From the NCBI GenBank assembly GCA_937901915.1, contig CALGUD010000050.1, forward strand, positions 1 to 49,267: 49,267 bases of DNA. The letters run 5' to 3'. Source of the stretch: an uncultured Flavobacteriaceae bacterium. GTDB taxonomy: Bacteria; Bacteroidota; Bacteroidia; Flavobacteriales; Flavobacteriaceae. Position numbers and translations under genes: made by a program. Within the stretch, counting starts at the first letter, position 1; each line of letters begins with the position of its first letter. Below, piece after piece: positions 42,048 through 49,267 of the stretch. Under the pieces are notes generated by a model. That model worked only from the letters and a program-made list of their open reading frames with translations. It was not told the origin of the DNA and made no database searches.

Positions 42048-43058
42048 ATGAAAATAATAGTCCCGATGGCAGGTAGAGGTTCACGCCTGCGCCCTCATAC
42101 GCTCACTATTCCAAAACCATTGATCCCAATTGCGGGAAAACCAATTGTACAAAGGCTGGTAGAAGATATTGCAAAAGTATTAAAACAAGACCTGGATGAA
42201 GTAGCTTTTGTAATTCACCGAAGTTTTGGAGAAGAAGTAGAAAACAATCTCAAAAACATAGCTAAGAAATTAGGGGCTAAAGGTTCTGTTTATTACCAGG
42301 ATGAACCTCTTGGAACCGGCCATGCAATTATGTGTGCTAAAGATTCACTCTCAGGTCCCTGTGTAATTGCTTATGCCGATACACTTTTTAAAGCCGATTT
42401 TGACCTGGATGAAACTGCAGATAGCGTTATTTGGGTTAAACAGGTTGACCAACCCGAAGCTTTTGGTGTTGTACAATTAAATAGTGCCGGGAATATTGAT
42501 GGCCTGGTAGAAAAACCAAAAAGCTTTGTATCAGACCTGGCAGTTATAGGAATTTATTACTTTAAAGATGCAGGGGTTCTTAAAAATGAACTCCAGAGAG
42601 TTTTGGATGAAAACATCATTAATGGTGGTGAATACCAGATAAATGACGGCATTAAAGCCATGATGAAAAAGGGCATGAAATTTGTTCCAGGTAAAGTGGA
42701 TGAGTGGATGGATTGCGGGAATAAGGATGTAACTGTAGAAACCAATTGCAGGATTCTGCAATTTTTACACGCCGATGGTGAAAATCTGGTGTCCGATTCA
42801 GTGACCCTCGAAAACTCAAAAATTATTGAACCTTGCTACATTGGCAATAATGTTGTTTTAAAAAATGCAACCATAGGTCCCAATGTATCATTGGGTGACG
42901 AATGTGTAATTGAAAACTCATCTGTTAAAAACAGCCTAATTCAAACACAAGCGATCATAAAAAATGCTACATTAGATAACGCTATGATTGGAAACCACGC
43001 TAAGTTTGATGGTAATTTTACCAGCATAAGCATAGGCGATTATTCCGTTTTGGAATAA
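42048..43058 (+). CDS. Sugar-phosphate nucleotidyltransferase
   Basis: 336 residues. The N-terminal MAGRGSRLRPHTLTIPKPLIPIAGKPI is the nucleotide-binding signature of the RmlA/GlmU-type fold. The EKPKSF motif (about 155-160) and WMDCGN (about 222-227) belong to the sugar-binding part. From about 240, hexapeptide-type repeats (PCYIGNNVVLKNATIGPNVSLG) form a left-handed beta-helix. It makes an NDP-sugar from a sugar 1-phosphate; glucose is the usual guess (glucose-1-phosphate thymidylyl- or uridylyltransferase), but the sequence does not settle it. Confidence 0.88.
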   Translation: MKIIVPMAGRGSRLRPHTLTIPKPLIPIAGKPIVQRLVEDIAKVLKQDLDEVAFVIHRSFGEEVENNLKNIAKKLGAKGSVYYQDEPLGTGHAIMCAKDSLSGPCVIAYADTLFKADFDLDETADSVIWVKQVDQPEAFGVVQLNSAGNIDGLVEKPKSFVSDLAVIGIYYFKDAGVLKNELQRVLDENIINGGEYQINDGIKAMMKKGMKFVPGKVDEWMDCGNKDVTVETNCRILQFLHADGENLVSDSVTLENSKIIEPCYIGNNVVLKNATIGPNVSLGDECVIENSSVKNSLIQTQAIIKNATLDNAMIGNHAKFDGNFTSISIGDYSVLE

Positions 43059-43097
43059 ATTAAATCGTTTCCGGACTGTTAATGCGAATTGATTAAA

Positions 43098-44027
43098 ATG
43101 AAAAAGAGCTTCTTTATACCTGTTATTATTTTCGGACTATTATTTCTTCCGCAGCAAGTCTTTTCACAGGAGGAAGAAAGTGCCGATATATCCATGGAAG
43201 AAGTTGAAGATGAATTTCAGCAAAACTTTTACGAAGCCCTAAAACATAGAGCCATAGAAAACTATGACAAGGCCATAGATTTTCTCTTAGAATGTAAAAG
43301 AATAGAGCCTGCTAATGCTGTAGTTGATTTTGAACTGGGCAAAAACTACCTCTCACTAAAAGATTATATGAACGCAGAAACATATCTGCTTTCAGCGGCC
43401 AATAAGGATGCCGACAATATATGGTTTCTGAATGTTGTTTTTTCTCTGTATGAAAGTCAAAAAAATTATATGGAAGCCCTTAAAGCAGCTCAAAAATTAG
43501 CCAGCAGGGATAGTAAATTTAAAATGTATCTGGTAACTATTTATGTAGAAACCTCAGAATACAAAAAAGCTATGTCTGTTTTGGAGGAAATGAATAATGA
43601 ATTTGGACGTTCATTTTTAAGAGACAGTTTGGCAGGAAGAATAAGTGAAGTAATTGAAGATAAAAATAAACAAGGATTTGAATCAGGAAATGATCCGGTA
43701 ACTAAAACAAATCCTATTGAGATTCTTAATGATGAAATAGAATCCTTAATAAGTAAGTCAGACTTCAATACATTATTATCCATAGCAGAGGAAGCACTGG
43801 AAAGCTTTCCTGCCCAGGTACGCTTTTACTATGCTAAAGGATTAGCCTTAAATAAACTGGGTAAACATGAAGAGGCCATTGAGATTTTACTCATGAGCAT
43901 AGATTATTTAATTGACGATCCGGAACTGGAAAACAATATTTATAAAGAATTAGTGTTAGGATATCAGGCCACCGGAAATAATGAAAAATCAAAAGAATAT
44001 CAGAAAATGATAAAAAACGGGTTATAG
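43098..44027 (+). CDS. Secreted TPR-repeat protein
   Basis: About 309 residues. A signal peptide of about 20 residues (ending VFSQ) is followed by helical pairs of the tetratricopeptide type (EALKHRAIENYDKAIDFLLECKRIEPANAVVDFELGKNYLSLKDYMNAETYL and similar toward the C-terminus). The open frame starts with TTG at 43089, but the ATG at 43098 precedes the lysine-rich start of the signal peptide and is preferred. It sits ahead of a DUF4292 lipoprotein and an EnvC-like gene, with gaps of only a few bases, so the three are likely one envelope operon. Confidence 0.82.
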   Translation: MKKSFFIPVIIFGLLFLPQQVFSQEEESADISMEEVEDEFQQNFYEALKHRAIENYDKAIDFLLECKRIEPANAVVDFELGKNYLSLKDYMNAETYLLSAANKDADNIWFLNVVFSLYESQKNYMEALKAAQKLASRDSKFKMYLVTIYVETSEYKKAMSVLEEMNNEFGRSFLRDSLAGRISEVIEDKNKQGFESGNDPVTKTNPIEILNDEIESLISKSDFNTLLSIAEEALESFPAQVRFYYAKGLALNKLGKHEEAIEILLMSIDYLIDDPELENNIYKELVLGYQATGNNEKSKEYQKMIKNGL

Positions 44028-44031
44028 ATAT

Positions 44032-44814
44032 ATGACAAACGCCGGGAAAAAAACATTTTATTTTTTAATCCTCTCATTAGCTTTAATTTTAAATTCATGC
44101 AAGAGCACACAAGCCCTTGCAGCAGGTGAAGTTAAAAGTAACCTTTCTGCCAGAAGTATTATATCTAATCATTATAAAAACCAATTAGATTTTAAAACTA
44201 TTCGCGGACGGTTAAAAGTTGATTTTGAGGATGGGGATACTTCACAGGGTTTTACGCTGAGCCTTCGTATGGAAAAAGATAAAGCCATTTGGTTAAGTGC
44301 TACGCTTTCTATGGTAAAAGTTTTAATTACGCCCGACAGGGTTAGCTTTTATAACAAACTTGACAATACTTATTTTGATGGTGATTTTTCTTATTTAAGT
44401 AAGCTGTTGGGAACGGACCTGGATTTTGATAAAGTTCAGAATTTACTCATCGGACAGGCAATTTTTGATCTGAAAGAAGATAATTATTCTGCTACAATAG
44501 CAAGTAATAATTACCAGTTAAAACCAAAAAAGGATATTGAATTGTTTAAGAAATTATTCCTTCTTGAGCCGGCTAACTTTAAAATGTCTCTTCAACAATT
44601 ATCTCAGCCTCTTAATGGCAGGTTGCTTAATATTAACTATAAATCCTATCAGAAAATAGATAAAAAACCATTTCCCAACCAATTGGTTATAGAAGCTGAA
44701 GAAAATGGCGAAAAAACGCTCATTGCTGTTGATTATAAAAATATAGAATTTAATCAAAAGGTATCATTTCCATATTCCATACCAAGCGGATATAAACAAA
44801 TAAGCCTGGATTAA
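44032..44814 (+). CDS. DUF4292 lipoprotein
   Basis: 260 residues. Signal peptide with lipobox near LILNSC (C23). The body carries the DUF4292 pattern FKTIRGRLKVDFEDGDTSQGFTLSLRMEKDKAIWLSA, a curved beta-sheet fold related in outline to LolA/LolB-type lipoprotein carriers; this relation is from memory and not proved. It starts four bases after the TPR gene and ends one base before the EnvC-like gene, so it is part of a tight operon with both. Confidence 0.85.
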   Translation: MTNAGKKTFYFLILSLALILNSCKSTQALAAGEVKSNLSARSIISNHYKNQLDFKTIRGRLKVDFEDGDTSQGFTLSLRMEKDKAIWLSATLSMVKVLITPDRVSFYNKLDNTYFDGDFSYLSKLLGTDLDFDKVQNLLIGQAIFDLKEDNYSATIASNNYQLKPKKDIELFKKLFLLEPANFKMSLQQLSQPLNGRLLNINYKSYQKIDKKPFPNQLVIEAEENGEKTLIAVDYKNIEFNQKVSFPYSIPSGYKQISLD

Positions 44815-44815
44815 T

Positions 44816-46045
44816 ATGTATCTAAAAAGATTCACATATAAAACTTTCTTATTATTTATAATAACCTGTTTTATTTCCCTGTCATCCTTTGGCCAAACAC
44901 AAGCACAAAAAGAACTTGAAGAAAAAAGGGAACGTTTACAGGATGAAATAAAGCAAATTAACAATCTGCTTTCTCAAAAGAGAAAGGAAAAAAGTAATAT
45001 TCTTACTGAATTAGAAGACCTCGATCAAAAAATAAGAGTCCGTAAACAACTCATCAAGCTTACCAATCGCCAGGCCAACCTTATCATTAAACAAATTAAT
45101 GATAATATTAAAAGAATGGAAAACCTTCGTGCCGACTTGAAAAATCTTAAAGAGGACTATGGACAAATGATTCAAAAATCATATAAGAGTAAATCCAATC
45201 AAAGCAGGCTTATGTTCTTGCTGTCATCCGAAAATTTTTTTCAGGCCTATAAACGCCTTCAGTATATAAAACAATATACAACTTACAGGAAAGAGCAAGG
45301 AAAAGAGATTCAGGATAAAACGCTGGAACTCCAAAACCTCAACAAAGACCTGTTTCAACAGCAAAAAGATAAAGAGGAATTAATAGCCGAAAACAAAGTG
45401 GCACAAAAAGTTCTTGAGGCTGACTTGAAAATACAAAAGGAACTTATTGGCAGTATAAAAGCGAAAGAAAGTGAGTATGCCGCCCAAATTAAAAAGAAGC
45501 AACGTGAAACAGATGCTATAGACAGGCAGATAGATAAGCTAATTGAAGAGGCTATAGCAAAATCTAATGTAGCCAGTGGAAATACGAGATCTACAAATTT
45601 TACATTAACTGCCGAAGCAAAATTAGTAGATGCCGATTTTAAATCCAACAGGGGTAAATTACCCTGGCCGGTTGAAAAAGGTGTTGTGGTTTTAGGGTTC
45701 GGTACCCAACCTCACCCCATAGTGAAATCGGTGAATATACAGAGTAATGGTGTTAGGATTGCCACTGACGAAGGCTCTAAGGCGCGATCGGTATTTAATG
45801 GAAAGGTCATAGCCGTTCAAATTATAAAAGGCGGAAACAAAGCCGTACTGGTGCAACACGGTAATTTTATTTCTGTGTACAATAATTTGAGTAAAGTTTT
45901 TGTTAACGAGGGCGATAATGTGACCACAAAACAAGAAATAGGTGAAGTTTTTACCAGCAAAAGCAGTAATGAAACGCTTTTAAAGTTTATGATCTACGAA
46001 AACAGTAAAACCCAAAATCCAGCAAACTGGATTTACCAGATGTAA
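44816..46045 (+). CDS. Murein hydrolase activator EnvC-like protein (degenerate M23 domain)
   Basis: 409 residues. After a signal peptide (about 1-25, ending SFGQ) comes a long coiled coil (about 30-250), then a C-terminal LytM/M23 fold (about 280-409, LPWPVEKGVVVLGFG onwards). The metal ligands of active M23 peptidases are gone: HxGxD-like sequence is replaced by QSNGVRIAT, and the HxH of the last strand by LKFMIYE. Only QHGNFISVY keeps a histidine. EnvC of E. coli is also inactive and works by activating amidases at division. The same role is likely. It ends the operon that starts with the TPR protein. Confidence 0.9.
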   Translation: MYLKRFTYKTFLLFIITCFISLSSFGQTQAQKELEEKRERLQDEIKQINNLLSQKRKEKSNILTELEDLDQKIRVRKQLIKLTNRQANLIIKQINDNIKRMENLRADLKNLKEDYGQMIQKSYKSKSNQSRLMFLLSSENFFQAYKRLQYIKQYTTYRKEQGKEIQDKTLELQNLNKDLFQQQKDKEELIAENKVAQKVLEADLKIQKELIGSIKAKESEYAAQIKKKQRETDAIDRQIDKLIEEAIAKSNVASGNTRSTNFTLTAEAKLVDADFKSNRGKLPWPVEKGVVVLGFGTQPHPIVKSVNIQSNGVRIATDEGSKARSVFNGKVIAVQIIKGGNKAVLVQHGNFISVYNNLSKVFVNEGDNVTTKQEIGEVFTSKSSNETLLKFMIYENSKTQNPANWIYQM

Positions 46046-46077
46046 TTTTACTTTTTCTGTAACAGGCTTTCATCCCA

Positions 46078-46587
46078 CTAAACAAACAATGCCTTCAGTT
46101 CGGTAGCATCGGCTGGCTTCATTTTTCCGGCAAGGACTAAGCTTAGTTGCTTTCTCCTAAGAGCCGCAGCAAATCTTTCATTTTCCAGTTTGGTTTCCGG
46201 TTGTACCGGTGGCACGGCAACAGGTTTTCCTGTATCATCTACCGCTACAAAGGTATATATAGCTTCATTTGCTTTGGTTCGGCTTCCTGTTTCCCTGTCT
46301 TCTACCCAAACATCAATAAAAACTTCCATAGAACTTGTAAAAGCCCTGGAAATATTGGCTTCAATTGTTACAATACTTCCCAAGGGGATTGCCTTATTGA
46401 AGGCAACGTGATTTACCGAAGCTGTTACTACAATCCGGCGGGAATGCCTTCTGGCTGTAATACTGGCACAACGATCCATTCGTGCAAGGAGTTCACCTCC
46501 AAAAAGATTGTTTAATGGATTTGTCTCACTCGGTAAAACTGTATCGGTCATGATGGTCGTTGACTCTGAAGGATTTCTCGCCTGCAT
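46078..46587 (-). CDS. Acyl-CoA thioesterase (hotdog fold)
   Basis: 169 residues. The N-terminal LPSETNPLNNLFGGELLARMDRCASITARRHS and the following VVTASVNHVAFNKAI match the YciA/BACH type of acyl-CoA hydrolase, with the conserved asparagine and glycine-rich turn of the hotdog core. It cleaves acyl-CoA to free acid and CoA. It converges on the EnvC-like gene with 32 bases between. Nothing marks its usual substrate. Confidence 0.92.
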   Translation of the reverse strand: MQARNPSESTTIMTDTVLPSETNPLNNLFGGELLARMDRCASITARRHSRRIVVTASVNHVAFNKAIPLGSIVTIEANISRAFTSSMEVFIDVWVEDRETGSRTKANEAIYTFVAVDDTGKPVAVPPVQPETKLENERFAAALRRKQLSLVLAGKMKPADATELKALFV

Positions 46588-46754
46588 ACTATAAATTTTT
46601 AGTAAAGATAAAAGTAATTGAAGACTCTTTTAGGTTTCCCGACTGTAAAATATACCAGCGCAGACCAAGAACCTGTTTATTCAACACAGAACTATCAGAA
46701 GGTTTATATTGGGTGGTATCGACCACATGAGCGATTAGTTATTAGCAATAATTT
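46588..46754. other. Gene-free stretch with a small hairpin at the core-accessory boundary
   Basis: No convincing gene. GTGGT (46713-46717) pairs with ACCAC (46722-46726). The segment 46640-46735 is less AT-rich than the flanks and codes for nothing recognisable in any frame. It separates the last core gene from the accessory block, so it may be the scar of a past insertion. An open frame at 46618-46896 on the plus strand looks spurious. Confidence 0.4.
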
Positions 46755-47105
46755 TTATTTTTCACATTTTTTTTCAAATGACTCTTTATCAAAAAACACA
46801 CGGTTCTTTATATCTTTAAAAAATACTTCGCCCGCTTCGCTTTGCAATAAAATTTTTCCTTTGGTCAGCGGGATAACCTTATCGTCCTGGGTATAACGTG
46901 AGTTGCTGAGCGCCATGACCATTTCACCATTAACGATATGTTTTGCAATTGTATGCGCTTTCATAAGTTCCGAAATTAACTTGCTCATTTTAGTTTTTTC
47001 TGGAAAGTCTGAAAATACATTATGCCTTGACATATCATCTCCCATACAAACACTATCTCTGTCAGATTCGATTGTCATTTTATTTACTTTAAATAATTTA
47101 ATCAT
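46755..47105 (-). CDS. Hypothetical protein, second gene of a two-gene unit
   Basis: 116 residues, no signal peptide or membrane helix. The N-terminal region MTIESDRDSVCMGDDM (from about residue 10) and the mixed alpha/beta pattern after it do not match a family I know. It starts by ATGA overlap with the gene upstream (47102-47365), so both are one translated unit. Size, isolation and lack of relatives in sight recall orphan immunity proteins or cassette genes, but this is a guess. Confidence 0.6.
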   Translation of the reverse strand: MIKLFKVNKMTIESDRDSVCMGDDMSRHNVFSDFPEKTKMSKLISELMKAHTIAKHIVNGEMVMALSNSRYTQDDKVIPLTKGKILLQSEAGEVFFKDIKNRVFFDKESFEKKCEK

Positions 47106-47365
47106 AAAAGATCTATTCTCATTCTTCTTATATCAAGATAAAGAAAAACTAAATCATCATCTGAACTATGAAAAATTTCAATATTATTTGTTTCTTCATT
47201 CCAATAATCTTTCACTATTAGAGGAATATCAATTTTAATATTTAAGCTTTTTGCCAAATCTATGATTTCATTACCTTTAAGGTTAGTTTTCCAATATGAA
47301 TCTTTAACATCAAATAATTCATCAAGGCAAGCATAAAAGTAAAAGTCAATGTATTTTTTAGTCAT
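47102..47365 (-). CDS. Hypothetical protein, first gene of a two-gene unit
   Basis: About 87 residues from MTKKYIDFYFYACLDELF (start at 47365; the open frame reaches 47383). Acidic and aromatic, with a C-terminal DDDLVFLYLDIRRMRI strand. No family recognised. Its start codon lies just 12 bases after the premature stop of the ParE-like fragment. It seems to have replaced the missing half of that toxin. It overlaps the next gene by four bases. Confidence 0.58.
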   Translation of the reverse strand: MTKKYIDFYFYACLDELFDVKDSYWKTNLKGNEIIDLAKSLNIKIDIPLIVKDYWNEETNNIEIFHSSDDDLVFLYLDIRRMRIDLL

Positions 47366-47376
47366 TTTTTTAATTA

Positions 47377-47535
47377 TTACCAACGTCCTACTCTCGGATG
47401 TTCTTCAAGAATATCCACAGACTCAAATAACCTGCTGACTGTTAATTGTACATATCTTTCAGAATTCTTTGCGATATATTCTCCTATATCTTCTAAGTCA
47501 AAAATGGCAGAATCAGTCCAGACTATTTTAATCAT
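47377..47535 (-). pseudogene. ParE/RelE-type toxin, N-terminal half only
   Basis: 52 codons: MIKIVWTDSAIFDLEDIGEY, then a helix ending LEEHPRVGRW and a stop. This matches the first half of ParE toxins, two helices up to the PxxGR turn. The C-terminal beta strands (with the usual REL, YRIVY and HxxR segments) are absent; full toxins have about 95-105 residues. The next codons after the stop show no trace of them in any frame. It starts by ATGA overlap with the antitoxin gene (TGA at 47534-47532), the standard type II arrangement. It was not listed as a large frame because of its size. The toxin is probably inactive. Confidence 0.8.
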
Positions 47536-47705
47536 TTATTTAATTTTTGACGGGCTTCTTCTTTTGTGCTTATTCGTCCATAAACAGAATCATCAAGTCC
47601 TTTTTGAACTTTCTCAACAAATATCAAATGATCTATTACCTGATCAATAGTCAGGTTTTCAGGTAATTTGTCAAGTGAATTTATAATTTGAGTCTTTGTT
47701 ATCAT
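47532..47705 (-). CDS. ParE-associated antitoxin
   Basis: 57 residues from MITKTQIINSLDKLPENLTIDQVIDHLIFVEKVQKGLDDS, ending RISTKEEARQKLNK. Size, the hydrophobic pattern and the last EEARxKL segment fit the small antitoxins that precede ParE genes in Bacteroidota; these wrap the toxin with the C-terminal helix. An open frame extends to 47759, but the M at 47705 fits such proteins better. The four-base overlap with the toxin frame is intact, so the pair was once a working unit. Confidence 0.75.
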   Translation of the reverse strand: MITKTQIINSLDKLPENLTIDQVIDHLIFVEKVQKGLDDSVYGRISTKEEARQKLNK

Positions 47706-47765
47706 TTTATTAAAGATAATAAATCCATTTATTTTTTCCATAGTTTTCTGGTCTGACACTATTAA

Positions 47766-47831
47766 ACCTAACCTCTCTTGTATTGCGTTTGCTTTCCAAA
47801 GGGAGCATATGCAATATACAAATTGTTAGCA
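47766..47831. repeat. Long imperfect hairpin, attC-like or Bacteroidota intergenic repeat
   Basis: Outer arms CTAAC (47768-47772) and GTTAG (47825-47829), then unpaired CTCTC and ATT, then TTGTATTGC (47778-47786) with GCAATATACAA (47811-47821), which has two extra bases. The centre can pair partly (GCTTTCC with GGGAGC). ACCTAAC (47766-47772), read on the minus strand as GTTAGGT, matches the integron R' box GTTRRRY. It lies between the DUF4386 gene and the antitoxin gene, in the order expected of a cassette site on the minus strand. Confidence 0.55.
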
Positions 47832-47865
47832 TTATGTTTTATTAAGCTATTTAAACAAACATTTC

Positions 47866-48567
47866 TTAATTTACTTTCTTGACTCCTTTGATAATCAACC
47901 AAAGCGCAAAAGACAACTCCCCAATTAGTGAAAACAAGAGTATTAAAAATATATCTCCCGAATATTGAGGGGCAAGAATGAGTACCAGACTATTGATTAG
48001 GTAACAAAGGCCGGCATTGGCTACCAAAATACCCAATATATTAGGGAAGTAATTCGATTTAAAAATCAAATAACCATACGTTAAACAAGCAAAACCAAAA
48101 AATATGAGCCCTAAGCCAAAACCATAATCGTGTATATCTGTAAATAAATGTATTAGTGCATTTATCTGACCAGAGTCAAATGTATTGGTATATGTGGGGT
48201 TATTTATCAAAAGCATAGGAACTATCAATGTCATCTTATTCATAACCAATACTGCCGTTTGTATAACATTAAACAGGATCCCTAGTAATGCCAGATTTTT
48301 ACTTACACTTTTAAGTAACATAAATAAAATAATCATCAACGGGATATCCAGAGCGTGCATCAAAAGGTCTCCTATAGTGCCTATGCGCCAAAGGGTATCC
48401 GATGCTATCAAATTTTGATAAGTTGATGTAGCATCTGCTGTGACCACAGATCCTCTAATAACTATTTGTCCAAAAGCACCCAGGAGAATTATCATTAGGT
48501 ACAAAAAACCACCTATTCGTGCGTATTTAGATAGAGACACTTCTTTTTTTATCATTTCTTTTTTCAT
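47866..48567 (-). CDS. DUF4386 family membrane protein
   Basis: 233 residues with six to seven hydrophobic helices. KYARIGGFLYLMIILLGAFGQIVIRG and LLMHALDIPLMIILFMLLK are typical of DUF4386, a family without known function seen in many soil and marine bacteria. A second membrane gene lies 36 bases upstream on the same strand and is probably co-transcribed. Start at 48567; a second ATG four codons in is possible. Confidence 0.82.
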   Translation of the reverse strand: MKKEMIKKEVSLSKYARIGGFLYLMIILLGAFGQIVIRGSVVTADATSTYQNLIASDTLWRIGTIGDLLMHALDIPLMIILFMLLKSVSKNLALLGILFNVIQTAVLVMNKMTLIVPMLLINNPTYTNTFDSGQINALIHLFTDIHDYGFGLGLIFFGFACLTYGYLIFKSNYFPNILGILVANAGLCYLINSLVLILAPQYSGDIFLILLFSLIGELSFALWLIIKGVKKVN

Positions 48568-48603
48568 TGATGGAGTATTTAAATTGTATTAGGAGATTGA
48601 AAC

Positions 48604-49053
48604 TTAGTATTCTGTTTTGGCTTTTACGTAATGTCTATATGCAAAGCGCCAAGGAATAGCAATAGGTACCAGTATTACGCCAATTAAGCATGCAAAAAGT
48701 GTTTCTTTAGCGTATGTATCAAGATCATTGTTCATCCAGATCGGTAATGCAAACCCGAATACCCAAATTAATTTCCAAATTAGTTCAAAGATTAAAATAG
48801 GAAGCATTTTTAAGGGATAACGCATTCCTATTATAGCAAGTAACGCTAATGCTCCTAATAATGATTGAATCACCGAATCCTGATTTGCTAACCTTTGGTA
48901 GGGAGCTATTATTTCAGGCCAAATGGTCAGGGCTAAACCTAATGATATAAGAAAATACATCGCACGCATTATATGTAATCTCCATTTAGGGGGTTTTGCA
49001 ATGGCAATCGGAGTATTCACCTCCTTTTCTGCGATATTCTGTACTGATTCCAT
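48604..49053 (-). CDS. Hypothetical four-helix membrane protein
   Basis: 149 residues with four hydrophobic helices (about 30-48, 62-78, 83-104, 117-136) and a polar N-terminal tail. No family recognised with confidence. It heads the two-gene run with the DUF4386 gene, 36 bases apart. A small regulator or transporter partner is possible, but nothing in the sequence shows it. Confidence 0.7.
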   Translation of the reverse strand: MESVQNIAEKEVNTPIAIAKPPKWRLHIMRAMYFLISLGLALTIWPEIIAPYQRLANQDSVIQSLLGALALLAIIGMRYPLKMLPILIFELIWKLIWVFGFALPIWMNNDLDTYAKETLFACLIGVILVPIAIPWRFAYRHYVKAKTEY

Positions 49054-49170
49054 AATGTGATTGGTTTTTTTGATTGATCATTAAAGTTGTTCATTATTAT
49101 ATAAGACGTGAATTTTTAGTAGAAAGTTGCCTGCCTATATGATTTTTTTGGAATTGCAGATAATGTGTTT

Positions 49171-49267
49171 GGCTATGGTTTCGTTGCGTGACACGAGTGT
49201 AGCGAACTGGCGTTAGCAAAATCCGCTAGGATTTTCCGCCGTAAACCGAAGATAGCAAATTTGCGAG
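49171..49267. repeat. Structured repeat running into the window end
   Basis: GCTAT (49172-49176) pairs with ATAGC (49252-49256), GGTTT (49177-49181) with AAACC (49243-49247), and in the centre AAAATCC (49218-49224) pairs with GGATTTT (49229-49235) around GCTA. It has the same nested plan as the hairpin at 47766-47831 but another sequence, and is more GC-rich than its surroundings. The window stops within or just after it, as happens when an assembly breaks at a multi-copy repeat. Confidence 0.55.

Noticed and set aside
46147..46515. Plus-strand open frame of 122 codons
   Set aside because: It is the complement of the acyl-CoA thioesterase gene, which has a clear hotdog sequence.
46618..46896. 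Plus-strand open frame of 92 codons
   Set aside because: It runs antisense into the better-supported minus gene at 46755, has no family likeness and an abrupt change in composition.
1..49267. tRNA or rRNA genes, prophage, complete insertion sequence
   Set aside because: No cloverleaf-like sequence, rRNA stretch, integrase, transposase or phage structural gene could be seen by eye.

Overview
The window is AT-rich chromosomal DNA of a member of the Flavobacteriaceae (phylum Bacteroidota). Several signs agree. There are lineage-typical genes: a SprE/PorW-like gliding and type IX secretion lipoprotein, DUF3078, DUF4292 and DUF5687 proteins, and an F-type ATP synthase operon that lacks atpD and atpC. 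Promoters are of the Bacteroidota kind, with a TAnnTTTG box at -7 and, best seen before atpB, TTTG-N19-TAnnTTTG. Lipoproteins have acidic residues right after the lipobox cysteine. TTG and GTG starts occur. I saw no tRNA, rRNA, CRISPR array, prophage or intact insertion sequence.

Layout. 1-7.5 kb: end of aspS, a CLC channel-like gene, a cold-shock gene, tadA, dxs, a DUF3078 protein and a dGTPase gene. 7.5-11.4 kb: a palindrome-rich 320-bp intergenic region, then a phosphate-type porin and a PiT phosphate transporter with a PhoU-like tail, probably one uptake unit. 11.4-15.1 kb: class Ia ribonucleotide reductase, order nrdB-nrdA, with two perfect stem-loops between the genes. 15.3-17.1 kb: two paralogous collagen-like surface lipoproteins, the second broken by a frameshift at a G tract. 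17.2-27.4 kb: ordinary core genes (DUF3109, marC with a minimal FAD protein, S41 protease, dCMP deaminase, HupE/UreJ, TerB-DnaJ protein, bacilliredoxin, PaaE-type reductase, ABC exporter pair).

27.6-36.8 kb: sprE, a bactofilin, atpZ, an AtpI-like protein, and atpB-E-F-H-A-G. A small four-helix-bundle gene framed by inverted arrays of 7-bp repeats sits between atpA and atpG. 36.8-46.6 kb: a large lipoprotein with six tandem repeats of about 100 residues, then envelope and nucleotide genes (flippase, dut, sugar nucleotidyltransferase, TPR protein, DUF4292 lipoprotein, EnvC-like protein, acyl-CoA thioesterase).

46.6-49.3 kb is accessory DNA. It holds two small unknown genes, a ParE toxin cut to its N-terminal half beside an intact antitoxin, a long imperfect hairpin resembling an integron attC site or a Bacteroidota intergenic repeat, two membrane proteins, and a second structured repeat at the window edge.

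The best candidates for something undescribed are the four-helix-bundle element inside the ATP synthase operon and the accessory block at the right end. Family names come from recognising motifs by eye; no database search was run.
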